Origin: Spirosoma taeanense
GTDB lineage: Bacteria > Bacteroidota > Bacteroidia > Cytophagales > Spirosomataceae
Assembly (NCBI RefSeq): GCF_013127955.1
Contig: NZ_CP053435.1
Span: 3,447,001-3,511,000, forward strand
Length of the DNA: 64,000 nt
Direction: 5' to 3'
Position 1 is the first letter of the stretch. Each line of letters opens with the position of its first letter. Below the pieces are notes generated by a model. That model worked only from the letters and a program-made list of their open reading frames with translations. It did no database searches and was not told where the DNA came from. Position numbers and translations under genes: made by a program. Positions 17,572 to 26,704 of this stretch are shown piece after piece.

Positions 17572-19698
17572 ATGCAGGACACAAATAAAGCCATCGGCTC
17601 CCCCATCAGCCGCATCGACGGGATCGCCAAGGTGACTGGCAAAGCCGCCTATTCCATGGATCATCCGGTGAAAAATCCGGCTTACGCCATTCTGATTAAA
17701 AGTACCATTGCCGCCGGACGAATTACGGACATCGACAGCTCCGAGGCCGAAAAAGCGCCCGGTGTGCTGGCTATTATTACACATAAAAACGCGCCGAAAC
17801 TGAACGAAAAGGGCGGGCTGCGCGGAGGTGCCCTGCTGCAAAGCCCGGAGATTGAGTTCTTCGGGCAGCACATCGGCATCGTGATTGCCGAAACCTATGA
17901 GCAGGCCCGTTACGCGTCGCGGCTGGTCAACGTCGCCTACGACAAGCGGGACCCTAAAGTCGATTTCGAGAAGCTCGCCGACAAGGCCCGTACCCCGAAA
18001 GACAAAGAGAGAGACGACCTGAAGAAGGGCGATGCCAAAGGCGCGCTGAATCAGGCCACTATTAAAGTGGAGGAGGTCTACGAAACGCCCATTGAGCACC
18101 ATCATCCGTTGGAACCCCACGCCACTATTGCTGAATGGGACGGCGACCGGGTAACTCTCTATAACAGCTCGCAGATTGTGAACGGGGCGCAGAACGCAAC
18201 GGCGGCTACGCTTAATCTAAAGCCTGACCAGGTACGTATCGTTACGCCCTACATTGGTGGCGGCTTCGGGTCGAAAGGTGGACAGTGGGCTAATCTGGCC
18301 CTGGCGGCTGTAGCGGCCAGACATGTTAACCGCCCGGTGAAGCTGGCCCTGACCCGTCAGCAGATGGTGAACTCGGTCGGCCTGCGGCAGCGTAATCTTC
18401 AGAAAGTGAGTCTGGCCGCTACGCCTGACGGTAAACTGACGGCGCTGGCGCATGAAATTACGACCCACTGCGCCATCGATAACGAGTTTGTCGAACCCTG
18501 TGGCGACTGTTCGAAAGTCATGTACGACGCGCCGAACTCGCTCATTACGTACCGGGTGGTGCCCATGAACCTGATTCTGCCGACCTACACGCGCGGTCCC
18601 GGTAAATCGACGGGTAGTTTTGCCCTTGAATCGGCGATGGACGAGTTGGCCTACAAGCTAAAGATGGACCCGATTGAGTTCCGGATAAAAAACGAGCCCG
18701 AACGCGACCCGTCGAACGGCAAACCCTGGTCGTCGCGCACGACGGTACAATGCTTACGGGAGGGTGCCAAAGCCTTTGGTTGGGACAAACGTAAACCCGA
18801 ACCCCGCCAGAGCCAGCAGGGTAATTACTGGATTGGCTATGGCGTTGCTGCGGGCACCTACCCCGCCCACCAGCGCCCTACGTCGGCCATCGTTAAATTG
18901 AAACGTAACGGCAATGACGTAACGGCGACTGTTGAGCTGGCCGCTGCGGACCTGGGCACGGGTACCTACACCATCCTGACGCAAACGGCCGCCGACGCGT
19001 TAGGACTGCCCATTCCGAACGTAAAGGTGAAGCTTGGCGACTCAGACCTGCCCCCGGCTGCGGGTGCGGTCGGTTCGGTGGGAGCCGCCAGCTACGCCAA
19101 TGCCGTGAATGATGCCTGCCAGAAAATTACGGAGGAACTGGTCGCCAAATCCGGCAAGCAGTTTTTCGCACCCCCAACGGCCGCGCAGTTGATGCGCACG
19201 GAGAAGATGACCGAATTTCAGACCCGCGTGGACAGTAAACCACCCGAAGAAGCGGAACAGTATTCGGCCCACAGCTTCAACGCCAATTTTGCGGAAGTGG
19301 CCGTCAACAAATCAACGGGCATGGTACGCGTTAAGCGATTTCTGGCCGTAACGGGCGCGGGAACCATTCTGAATCCTAAAACCGCCCGCTCGCAGATCAT
19401 CGGCGGCAACGTCTGGGGCATCGGCATGGCCCTGACCGAAGAGTCGGTGGTTGATCCGCGCTGGGGCAATTTCGTCACCCGCTCCCTGGCCGACTACCAT
19501 GTTCCGTCCAACCTGGACATTGGCGATCTGGACGCCATGTTTATCCGGGAAGAGGACCCGCACGTCAATACGCTGGGCATAAAAGGACTTGGCGAAGTGG
19601 GGATTGTGGGCGTAGCAGCCGCCGTAGCCAACGCCATCTTCAACGCTACGGGCAAGCGTATTCGCGAGCTACCGATTACGCCCGATAAGCTGTTATAG
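17572..19698 (+). CDS. Molybdopterin-binding catalytic subunit (PaoC/YagR-like)
   Basis: This 708-residue subunit is near the length of PaoC and holds the molybdenum cofactor. GGGFGSKGG (about residues 227-235) and the C-terminal GLGEVGIVGVAAAVANA, with the catalytic glutamate in GLGE, identify the xanthine oxidase family. It is 12 bases after the FAD subunit, so the three genes are one operon. The likely reaction is oxidation of aldehydes (aromatic or other) to acids in the periplasm. A PaoD-like cofactor chaperone is not in this neighbourhood. Confidence 0.9.
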   Translation: MQDTNKAIGSPISRIDGIAKVTGKAAYSMDHPVKNPAYAILIKSTIAAGRITDIDSSEAEKAPGVLAIITHKNAPKLNEKGGLRGGALLQSPEIEFFGQHIGIVIAETYEQARYASRLVNVAYDKRDPKVDFEKLADKARTPKDKERDDLKKGDAKGALNQATIKVEEVYETPIEHHHPLEPHATIAEWDGDRVTLYNSSQIVNGAQNATAATLNLKPDQVRIVTPYIGGGFGSKGGQWANLALAAVAARHVNRPVKLALTRQQMVNSVGLRQRNLQKVSLAATPDGKLTALAHEITTHCAIDNEFVEPCGDCSKVMYDAPNSLITYRVVPMNLILPTYTRGPGKSTGSFALESAMDELAYKLKMDPIEFRIKNEPERDPSNGKPWSSRTTVQCLREGAKAFGWDKRKPEPRQSQQGNYWIGYGVAAGTYPAHQRPTSAIVKLKRNGNDVTATVELAAADLGTGTYTILTQTAADALGLPIPNVKVKLGDSDLPPAAGAVGSVGAASYANAVNDACQKITEELVAKSGKQFFAPPTAAQLMRTEKMTEFQTRVDSKPPEEAEQYSAHSFNANFAEVAVNKSTGMVRVKRFLAVTGAGTILNPKTARSQIIGGNVWGIGMALTEESVVDPRWGNFVTRSLADYHVPSNLDIGDLDAMFIREEDPHVNTLGIKGLGEVGIVGVAAAVANAIFNATGKRIRELPITPDKLL

Positions 19699-19717
19699 CG
19701 CTTACACCTTACCAATG

Positions 19718-19762
19718 AAAATCCCCGGCGAATCCTGCTATTTAGGATTCGCCGGGGATTTT
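19718..19762. terminator. Strong bidirectional terminator
   Basis: A perfect 19-bp stem (19718-19736 with 19744-19762) with a 7-base loop has AAAA and TTTT ends. It lies between the molybdenum hydroxylase operon and the convergent GH43 gene. Confidence 0.92.
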
Positions 19763-19775
19763 CTGCTTCCTGACG

Positions 19776-20783
19776 TTAATTCGCTGGCACGTAGGGTTTG
19801 CCGACAACCAGCCGGTTTCCGGACAAATCGGCTTCGAACAAATGCGGGACACGGACGTAACGCCCCTTTACGCTTTTATGGCTATGAATGGACATCAACA
19901 GCTTGCCGTCGAGCGTGCGGAACAACATTCCATGCCCATAATTGAGTGGCGTAATGGGGTCTTTCTCCTGCTCCCAGGGGCCATCCAGCGTGCCGCTTTT
20001 TGAATAGGCGACACCCTGCGTGTACACATCGTAAATCCAGCTGGTCCAGATCATGCCCAAACGGCCGGTTTTGGTCTGGAATAGATACGGCCCGTCCGTG
20101 ACTTTATTGGGGCGGTCTTTGTCGTTTTCGTCTTTCTCGCGGCTCCAGGGCGAATCGCTGGCGCGAAACAACACCTCACCCTTGCCCACCGAGCCACTTA
20201 AATCCGGCTTCAATTCGATCTTTTCGATAGTGCCGTTTAGGTTCTGTAACCATTCGTAGCAGTAAACCATGTAGGGTTTGCCGTTCTTGTCGACCCATAA
20301 GGTTCCGTCGAGGGTAGGCATATCGGCGGGCAGATACGTTGGATCGCTCATGGGCACATACGGACCATCGGGTTTGTCGCTGACGAGTACGTGGCAGGCC
20401 CGCCGTTCAATCGGCCTGCCCTGCACGGTATCGATCCTGACCGCCCGGTTGGTGAAGGTGGCAAAATAGTAGTACCTGTTCCGGTAAGGATGAATTTCGG
20501 CTGCCCAGATCATCGGATTAGGCCCCATCCAGGAAGTCGGGTCGGTTTGGGTTACCTTGTAGGGACCATCCCACAGTTTGAGATCTTTACTCTTCCAGAG
20601 CAGTCCCCCGGTACCGGTCATGTAGTATTGATTCGTTTGACGATCAGCCAGGATGAACGGATCACTCAACACAATCGAGTCCAGAGGAACATTCGTTCTG
20701 ACCTCCCGTATTCTGCTTTCCTGCGCCTTCAGGGCGAATGAAACCAGCAGGCAGAATACCAAAGTCAACCAGTTACGTTTCAT
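19776..20783 (-). CDS. Secreted GH43-like glycosidase
   Basis: This 335-residue five-bladed propeller protein has a signal peptide (MKRNWLTLVFCLLVSFALKAQ). The general base is Asp41 in VLSDPFI, and LDGTLWVDKNGKPYMVY supplies the conserved middle aspartate. The position where GH43 enzymes have the general acid Glu (usually E-G/A-P) reads TDGPYLF, so Asp replaces Glu. This may be a subfamily variation or may change activity. GH43 enzymes mostly cut arabinofuranosides and xylosides, which fits the GH127 gene 6 kb away on the same strand. Confidence 0.82.
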   Translation of the reverse strand: MKRNWLTLVFCLLVSFALKAQESRIREVRTNVPLDSIVLSDPFILADRQTNQYYMTGTGGLLWKSKDLKLWDGPYKVTQTDPTSWMGPNPMIWAAEIHPYRNRYYYFATFTNRAVRIDTVQGRPIERRACHVLVSDKPDGPYVPMSDPTYLPADMPTLDGTLWVDKNGKPYMVYCYEWLQNLNGTIEKIELKPDLSGSVGKGEVLFRASDSPWSREKDENDKDRPNKVTDGPYLFQTKTGRLGMIWTSWIYDVYTQGVAYSKSGTLDGPWEQEKDPITPLNYGHGMLFRTLDGKLLMSIHSHKSVKGRYVRVPHLFEADLSGNRLVVGKPYVPAN

Positions 20784-20923
20784 AAATCGTCAAGGGTTTA
20801 ACGGCTGGGGGTGCAGTCGCTTTTATTTATCCTGATTCGCAGCCCGAAAGACAAAGTATTGCCGTCAACGATTATACCCCATCCTGTCAGCATAGAAGCC
20901 ACTGGCCTATTGCCCCAACGTAT

Positions 20924-21493
20924 TCAGACCCTTAGCGAGCCACGGAAGCCCCGGGCAGCATAATATGATTCGGCTCCGTTGTGGTACACGAAGACAGTAT
21001 CGTAACGACGATCACAAAAGAGGGCACCGCCGAGTTTTCTAATTTCAGCCGGTGTGTGTACCCAACTCGACGTTTTCGTATCGAACCTGCCCAGTTGCTG
21101 CAGCTCCCGATATTGCTCTTCGGTTAGCAGCTCAATCCCCATTTCTGCCGCCATGTCCACAGCGGTATTTTCGGGCTTATGCTCCTTCCGGGATTCCCAG
21201 GCGGCCCGGTCGTAACAAACACTCCGGCGCTTCTTTGGACTTTCCGCCGAACAATCGTAAAAAATGTATTCGCCCGTCGTTGCATCATACCCAACCACAT
21301 CCGGTTCGCCACCCGTTACCTCCATTTCATCCAGCACCCACAGTTTCTCCGGGTTAGCCTCCAGCTTTGCCTGTACGTCGGCCCATGCAAGCCCCTGATG
21401 CCGATTCCTGTTTTTCTCAAAACGGAGTTCCAGTACGCTCAGGAGTTCGTCCCGCTGTTCGGGCGACAGTTCTTTTTTATTGCTCGTTGTCAT
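20924..21493 (-). CDS. DUF4256 protein
   Basis: The 189-residue protein matches DUF4256 along its length: LSPEQRDELLSVLELRFEKN, LEANPEKLWVLDEMEVTGGEPDVVGYD, IFYDCSAESPKKRRSVCYD and the final YHNGAESYYAARGFRG. It is probably cytoplasmic, and no function is known. It stands alone between secreted glycosidase genes. Confidence 0.85.
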   Translation of the reverse strand: MTTSNKKELSPEQRDELLSVLELRFEKNRNRHQGLAWADVQAKLEANPEKLWVLDEMEVTGGEPDVVGYDATTGEYIFYDCSAESPKKRRSVCYDRAAWESRKEHKPENTAVDMAAEMGIELLTEEQYRELQQLGRFDTKTSSWVHTPAEIRKLGGALFCDRRYDTVFVYHNGAESYYAARGFRGSLRV

Positions 21494-21555
21494 GGTAGGT
21501 TAGTTTGCTCAGGATGTCCTGCGTAAAAGACCACGTAAGGTGTAAATCATTATTT

Positions 21556-22848
21556 TCACTGAAGCCAGGCCCATCGTTTCGCCCAATCGAATAAGACCGC
21601 GTTACGCCATTTTAGTACGGTTTGGGCGCCCTGCCAGATGCCGTCGAACAGGGCCGGGTCTTTACGGTCTGTGTACCAGTTGGGACCCAGTTTATAGTTC
21701 GTAGATCGGGGTTTGCCGGGCCAGCGGTTATCTACCACAAACTGCCCGTGCTGCGCCTGAAAACCGGGGAGACCGGACGTAATGGTGTACGTCAGCGTTT
21801 CGGTTTGCTTGGGTGCATACCTGATAGCATAGTTGCCGTCGCCCAGGTAAAAGCCATCCCACTTCTGCTCGCCGATCTTTGCTTTCACGGTCATGGTAAA
21901 GCAGGCCGAATCTGAACGTATTTTTACCTTCGGACCTTTAACATGTAATTCGAGTACCGAGTACACGGGTACCGTATCGGCGAGGGTGGTGTTGCGGTTA
22001 TAAACGACTCGCGGACTAGACGTAAACGTTTCAAAACTGCCGCCCCAGTTTTCGCGCAAGGGATTGTTCGGGTCGCCATCCATCATGTACAGCAGCGAAG
22101 GCGTATCGCCCATCTTAACAACTCCTTTGTAGCGATTATTTTTAAAATCTTTCCCTAAATACCCGGCCTCGCGAATGTATCGATCGTAATAGTGTTTGGT
22201 ATGCAGGCTGTCGGGTACCCCATTGTTCGAAAAGAAGCCATAATAGGAAGCGTTTGCTTCAATGAACCAGAGGCCGGGGAAGTGTTCGGCGATATAGGCG
22301 TAACTGTTGACGCTCCATTTTTTGTTTGGGCCGCCAATCCAGTACACCTTAATTTTCTTCTGGATTTCCGGTGCATCGTGCAGGGCCTGGGCAAGGTCCT
22401 CCAGGCCACCCCAAACCAGCACCCACAACGGCTGGCTGCTTTCCTTCCGGGCACACTGAATAATCCAGTTCGACCCTTCGGTGGCGGTTGCGTACCCGAC
22501 GTAAGGGGCCGCCCCATGCCGACCTTGTTTGCAGACAGCCCGTAACGCATCCGGCGCAGGGAAGTCCTTTACATGCTTTTTGAGCTTAGGCAGGTCTTTA
22601 TCGTACAGGTCAATCAGACGTAAGATTTCGGCTTTTGAGCCTTCGCCATACGACGGTGAAGAAACGAGCCCTTCTAGGTTGAACCGATCACTGTACATCA
22701 GCAAATGCGCCATCGACTGGTTATCATCCGGATCGGTTCCCCCAATATCCGTACTCACCAATATACGTGGCTTAACCGGCACAGGCTGTTGGGCGATCAA
22801 TGCAGTTGAATAGATACACAGCAAAAAAATTAATATCAGCTTACGCAT
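21556..22848 (-). CDS. Secreted DUF1593 nucleoside-hydrolase-like protein
   Basis: The ATG at 22848 gives a 430-residue protein with a signal peptide (MRKLILIFLLCIYSTALIAQ); the frame is open further upstream, but those residues are not part of the family. VSTDIGGTDPDDNQS (about residues 31-45) is the calcium-binding aspartate motif of inosine-uridine hydrolase folds, seen in DUF1593 (Sde182-like) proteins. The C-terminal region is a beta-rich domain. Members occur in polysaccharide-use loci and probably act on glycosides; the substrate is unknown. The start lies about 45 bases from the first repeat of the cassette-like array. Confidence 0.85.
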   Translation of the reverse strand: MRKLILIFLLCIYSTALIAQQPVPVKPRILVSTDIGGTDPDDNQSMAHLLMYSDRFNLEGLVSSPSYGEGSKAEILRLIDLYDKDLPKLKKHVKDFPAPDALRAVCKQGRHGAAPYVGYATATEGSNWIIQCARKESSQPLWVLVWGGLEDLAQALHDAPEIQKKIKVYWIGGPNKKWSVNSYAYIAEHFPGLWFIEANASYYGFFSNNGVPDSLHTKHYYDRYIREAGYLGKDFKNNRYKGVVKMGDTPSLLYMMDGDPNNPLRENWGGSFETFTSSPRVVYNRNTTLADTVPVYSVLELHVKGPKVKIRSDSACFTMTVKAKIGEQKWDGFYLGDGNYAIRYAPKQTETLTYTITSGLPGFQAQHGQFVVDNRWPGKPRSTNYKLGPNWYTDRKDPALFDGIWQGAQTVLKWRNAVLFDWAKRWAWLQ

Positions 22849-22891
22849 TCTATTTTTATTGGTAAACCACTTCACCAATGTTAATAAATAG

Positions 22892-23088
22892 GACAACGGA
22901 CAGGGCTTGCTGCTGTGGTGACATTCATTGAACGTCCAGCCCCGAACCACAGCTGAATAAAAGTATTTCGTTTAATGTTTACTATTGCTATCCACCTGCG
23001 TTCCGTCTGTTTGAACTAAAGCCGAATAGCGATTATATTCTGATAACTTATTTGTCTCCCCGCCATATTGCCAATGCACTTTAGCGGC
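22892..23088. repeat. attC-like site A (degenerate), edge of cassette array
   Basis: This segment is 197 bases long, nearly the same as site C (196 bases). Its first 61 bases (22892-22952) match the first 61 bases of site C (24765-24825) at about 47 positions by eye, including a shared GAACGTCCAGCCC core, and it ends in TTAGCGGC like site C. Its own two arms pair poorly. It lies between the DUF1593 gene start and the TIR-like gene stop. Confidence 0.6.
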
Positions 23089-23090
23089 AG

Positions 23091-23756
23091 TTATTCATTT
23101 ACAGCTTTGCTCAAATCATCTAGGTCTTTTTTTATTTCCTTAAGATGGTCTGTATTAATAAATTCTCCAAATTGACTAGCAATAACATCTAATTCAACTT
23201 TTCTGGAACGAGCCATTAGATTAATTAGTGTCTGGAATTTTTGGTTTGTTTTGTCAACATTTTTTGTAGCGTCAGCTAATTGATTAAATCTTTTATTTTC
23301 CCGAATGCCATTTTTTTCTATTTCATTTTCAATTCGGGTACAACAAGCACCTAGCGATGATTCTAAATTCCCGTTAGAGTGTAACTCAAAATTCGCCATT
23401 GAGATACCTGCTAAATCAGAGGGGATTTTTATTTTTTTTGTTCTGTCATACACAACGTAAGTTCTATTGCGTCCAATGCCTCCAACAAAAAGACCTAACT
23501 CAAATATCACATTATCTCTCGGCGATTCTGACTCCATTTCTCGGGAAATTGTCATGTCATCGGGTGTCAAAACCAAAATTGCAAAATCAAATTTCTCTAA
23601 TGAATACACTAACTCTTCTAAATAACCTTTGCTAAGTCCAAAAACGCCTTGGCTCCAAATCGTCACTTCACAAACTCTGTCCAATAGAAGCTGTATAGTT
23701 TTTGCAATTTTTAGTCCTTCTGTTGAAGAACCGATAAATACGGAAGGTTTGTCCAT
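23091..23756 (-). CDS. TIR-like nucleotide-binding effector (PF10137 / CAP12 type)
   Basis: The 221-residue protein matches the predicted nucleotide-binding TIR-like family (PF10137): VFIGSSTEGL (residues 6-15), WSQGVFGLSKGYLEEL (34-49), FDFAILVLTPDD (56-67) and PRDNVIFELGLFVGGIGRNRTY (79-100), with Glu86 as the likely catalytic residue. Related domains act as NAD-degrading effectors in anti-phage systems, including STING-TIR CBASS and Pycsar. The last 65 residues are a charged helical tail with no family match. No cyclase gene is nearby, so its trigger is unknown. The DNA is much AT-richer than the surroundings. Confidence 0.82.
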   Translation of the reverse strand: MDKPSVFIGSSTEGLKIAKTIQLLLDRVCEVTIWSQGVFGLSKGYLEELVYSLEKFDFAILVLTPDDMTISREMESESPRDNVIFELGLFVGGIGRNRTYVVYDRTKKIKIPSDLAGISMANFELHSNGNLESSLGACCTRIENEIEKNGIRENKRFNQLADATKNVDKTNQKFQTLINLMARSRKVELDVIASQFGEFINTDHLKEIKKDLDDLSKAVNE

Positions 23757-23788
23757 TTTAAAGTATTTTGGTCTATGTCCTAATTGCT

Positions 23789-23917
23789 GCTAACGTTAAC
23801 GTGTTTATGAAGTTGTGGTATTTGAAAAACGTCCGTTTCAATTAACCACAAAAGCAAAATAGTGATTTTATAGTTGAATGCTTAACCTCCGCACAATTTC
23901 ATAAACACACTGTTGGC
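23789..23917. repeat. attC-like site B (long imperfect inverted repeat)
   Basis: Left arm 23789-23818 begins GCTAAC and right arm 23889-23917 ends GTTGGC. Both carry the same stretch around GTGTTTATGAA with its complement, with a few mismatches and a bulge. The 129-base site fills the gap between the TIR-like start (23756) and the HNH stop (23949). Ends, length and imperfect pairing resemble integron attC sites, but the core differs from the standard GTTRRRY. Confidence 0.7.
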
Positions 23918-23948
23918 TGCAGGCGGATTGACGTCAAACTCTCACGAC

Positions 23949-24707
23949 TTAATTAAATCTATTTTGATTTTGTGCTATTATTTTTTCTGCATTAATTATA
24001 GCGGGATTGTCTTGGCGCAAAATAATAATAGTTGAAATATCCCACACACCAAGGTCATCCTTGTTTCCGTTTGTCATTTTGGAACTTTTTCGTTCTCCAA
24101 AAATAAAGAAGCCCTTTTGTTCTATTTCTTCAATTTCTTTGTTAAGCTCATACCCAAGCTGAACTTGCCTGCCTATTTCAAAATCGCCAAAGCTGGAAGC
24201 CTCACCCCAGTCATGAAGATTTTGAAGAAAACTAGAAACAAACTCTGCTTCTTCTTGTGATTTAAATTCATCGTGATCAAACTGGTAAGCATGAACTTCT
24301 CTTATTATGTCAACAATTTGCTTTCCCGTTGTAAGCCTTTTCAAAAACCTTGGTGCATTAGCTTTTGCCTTATTATCCGCATTATCAATTACCGTTCTGA
24401 TCCAATTTTCGTGATTATTTTTAAAAGTTTTAAGTAAATCAACGGTGTAGGTTTCCCAAAGCTCGTCTATGGTTTTGTGATGATTTTTGCAAAGGAGGAT
24501 TAAATTTCCATAATCATCGTGGTCTTTGGCGTGATCCGAAGTATATCTTGGTCCATTTGGCTTCTCGCTGATAATATGACACTCGTCACCAATGTTCAAG
24601 TTTCTGTCATGTTCATTTCGTTCTGCAACCAACTCTTTTCTGCAAATTGCACATCGATTACCTGAACGAGCCCAAAGAGTTTTTCGTGTTTTGTCTGTAA
24701 TTGCCAT
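23949..24707 (-). CDS. HNH endonuclease with unknown C-terminal domain
   Basis: This is a 252-residue protein. The N-terminal 85 residues form an HNH nuclease: CAIC (Cys19, Cys22), DECHII (Cys43, His44), then NLILLCKNHHKTID (Asn68, Cys73, His76, His77), with a zinc-binding CxxC frame. Residues 100-252 match no family I know and may sense or regulate. HNH proteins of this size in such arrays are usually defence nucleases. It is flanked on both sides by attC-like repeats and is AT-rich like its neighbours. Confidence 0.8.
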   Translation of the reverse strand: MAITDKTRKTLWARSGNRCAICRKELVAERNEHDRNLNIGDECHIISEKPNGPRYTSDHAKDHDDYGNLILLCKNHHKTIDELWETYTVDLLKTFKNNHENWIRTVIDNADNKAKANAPRFLKRLTTGKQIVDIIREVHAYQFDHDEFKSQEEAEFVSSFLQNLHDWGEASSFGDFEIGRQVQLGYELNKEIEEIEQKGFFIFGERKSSKMTNGNKDDLGVWDISTIIILRQDNPAIINAEKIIAQNQNRFN

Positions 24708-24764
24708 GTGTCACTCTATAACTTCCAATTCCTTCCGAAATTAAATATGCTCGAAATGCTTGCA

Positions 24765-24960
24765 GCCAACGTCTAGGGCTTTCTGCTGTGCTGGTATTCA
24801 GGGAACGTCCAGCCCAGAACTGAAGCCGATTGAAAAACTGAAGTTGAAGTTATATTCTTTTGTTGAGATTTATTCGTCCAGCCCGAACCACTGCTGATAG
24901 ATGCAAACAGATGAAGATATATTCGTCTGCCAGCATAGCAGAAAACCCCATGTTAGCGGC
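24765..24960. repeat. attC-like site C (long imperfect inverted repeat)
   Basis: Left arm 24765-24794 begins GCCAAC and right arm 24930-24960 ends GTTAGCGGC. The arms pair over about 28 positions, including TTTCTGCT(G/A)TGCTGG. The site occupies the gap between the HNH start (24707) and the HEPN stop (24968), starting almost directly after that stop. Site A is a diverged copy. Confidence 0.7.
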
Positions 24961-24967
24961 TTTCGTT

Positions 24968-25591
24968 TTATGCATTTGAAATTCCCTCAGCACCTACATC
25001 TAACTTGTTTAGATAAGTCGTTAAAATAGTGTCACCGGTAGCAGAAAGGGGGTCAACTGCGAAAATGAAGTCGGAAACATTTAGATTTACACAGGGTCTT
25101 CTTAATCTTCTTGTGCCAACTGAATCTAACTGTTGTCTTGTTGTCGATGTTAGATGTGCTGCTGCGTTTCTTACTGTTTTTAAATCAAAAAGGTCTGTCA
25201 TCATTGAGCTAATGAATGTGTCGAATGGGTTAGCTCTATCGAAAAACAAGTTACAAAGTCTTTTTACAATATCTGGGTTAGACCAATCAACATATTTCTG
25301 AGTACCAATTAGAAGTTTATGTGCATGCTGTTCATCTATCGGTTGCACATAGCGAACTATAACTGTTCCTAAGATTGAAGGTTCTCCAAGCATATACTTA
25401 ATGAAGCTATGCTCAAGAAATGTTTCCCAAGCAATAAACAGCTTCAAAAACGCAGAATCAGATATGAAATCTCTTTGATTTTGAGGTAGTACATATGCGC
25501 CTGAAGCATCTTGTTGAAATGCAAGTGCTATAAATCCGTTTGCTTCTGCAACTGAAGCTCTAAAAGTATTTAAAGAGTCAATTAAGGGCAT
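24968..25591 (-). CDS. HEPN-domain protein (RiboL-PSP-HEPN-like)
   Basis: This 207-residue, all-helical protein has the HEPN RNase motif Rx4H as RNAAAH (Arg141-His146). FLKLFIAWETFLEHSFIKYMLG (about residues 49-70) is the first conserved helix pair of RiboL-PSP-HEPN proteins. HEPN proteins are usually toxins or effectors that cut RNA. Its start is only 1 base from the stop of the DUF262 gene, so the two are translated from one transcript and likely work as a pair. Family assignment rests on motif and helix pattern. Confidence 0.7.
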   Translation of the reverse strand: MPLIDSLNTFRASVAEANGFIALAFQQDASGAYVLPQNQRDFISDSAFLKLFIAWETFLEHSFIKYMLGEPSILGTVIVRYVQPIDEQHAHKLLIGTQKYVDWSNPDIVKRLCNLFFDRANPFDTFISSMMTDLFDLKTVRNAAAHLTSTTRQQLDSVGTRRLRRPCVNLNVSDFIFAVDPLSATGDTILTTYLNKLDVGAEGISNA

Positions 25592-25592
25592 C

Positions 25593-26648
25593 TCACTGAA
25601 GAATTAAATCAATCAAATAATTTGTCCTCCTTTCCCGAACAGCTTTATCTGTAGTTGCCCTTCGACTATCTTCAAGGAACCTTTGTTCTTCTGCTGTTAA
25701 TTGTTGTCCTTCTTCAGTTACAAATATTGAATTAATATTATCGAGACGGCTTTCAACTCTTGCAAAATCGTTTTCTGTTATTTCCCTCTGCGGTTTGTCA
25801 ATTCCAGGAATTCCAAATTTTAAATGACATATTCCAGTGAAAAGTGTATAGAAGATATGTATTCTTCTAAACTCTGTTTCTTTTAATCCATTAGTAAAAA
25901 TACCTTGGATTGTTTCTATTGTAGATGAGAAGTTTTCTTCTAGTAAAACCGGGTCATGATTAAATTCTCTTTCATAAGAAGCATAGAACCCTTTAATTTG
26001 TTTTTTACTTTTAATGCCTTCTATCATTGCAATCAGTAAATCAGCACTAAGATTAACATCTGCCATTCTTAGTATTTCTTTGTCGGCTAGTATTTTATTG
26101 TCCAACCAAAAGCTATTAAAAGTGTGAGCTACTCTATCAGCTAAAGTTTTAAACGGACCAAAGTGATTTGCATTAATTTTCTCTTGTTCATTAAGAGTTA
26201 CTGAATAAGAATTGAGCCGTCCAAAAATATCTAATATTTCAGGGTCAGGCATGTTTACTAAAAGGTCAGTTGAAATTTCGTAATTTAAAATGCTTCCTTG
26301 TATATTTTCATCGACTTGGTTTAACTGAGAAAAATATAACCCACCAAATATTGGATGATGTTTTTTGCTTATCATAAATCCATCCTTTAGATATGAGAGG
26401 ATTGTTCTTAGACGTTGTTGTCCATCAACGACCTCTCTTATTGACTGTCTTGTTTGAACATTAAGCTTTTGTCTAATGAAAACCTTGGGAATTGGTTTGC
26501 CTCGAACAATCGTATCCATTAAATAAGACCGAGCAGTATCTGTCCATACCGAACGTCTTTGAAATTTTGGATTTAATTCAAGTTGCCCATTGTTTGACCA
26601 CTCTAAGAAGTCATTAATGCTATATGTCCTACTGTCAAAATTTTTCAT
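25593..26648 (-). CDS. DUF262 (ParB-like/GmrSD N-terminal type) protein
   Basis: The 351-residue protein has the DUF262 pattern: LELNPKFQRRSVW (about residues 23-35), REVVDGQQRLRTILSYL with the catalytic-type DGQQR at 75-79, and DIFGRLNSYSVTLNEQE. DUF262 is a ParB/Srx-fold NTPase domain found in the type IV restriction enzyme GmrSD and the phage-defence protein BrxU. It lacks the DUF1524 HNH nuclease of GmrD, so the nuclease function may come from the co-encoded HEPN protein. It heads the HEPN-DUF262 unit. Confidence 0.85.
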   Translation of the reverse strand: MKNFDSRTYSINDFLEWSNNGQLELNPKFQRRSVWTDTARSYLMDTIVRGKPIPKVFIRQKLNVQTRQSIREVVDGQQRLRTILSYLKDGFMISKKHHPIFGGLYFSQLNQVDENIQGSILNYEISTDLLVNMPDPEILDIFGRLNSYSVTLNEQEKINANHFGPFKTLADRVAHTFNSFWLDNKILADKEILRMADVNLSADLLIAMIEGIKSKKQIKGFYASYEREFNHDPVLLEENFSSTIETIQGIFTNGLKETEFRRIHIFYTLFTGICHLKFGIPGIDKPQREITENDFARVESRLDNINSIFVTEEGQQLTAEEQRFLEDSRRATTDKAVRERRTNYLIDLILQ

Positions 26649-26704
26649 ATTTTATCGATGTATTAGTCGCTGTAAATTATTATACTGTTCAAAGTACGAT
26701 TGCC

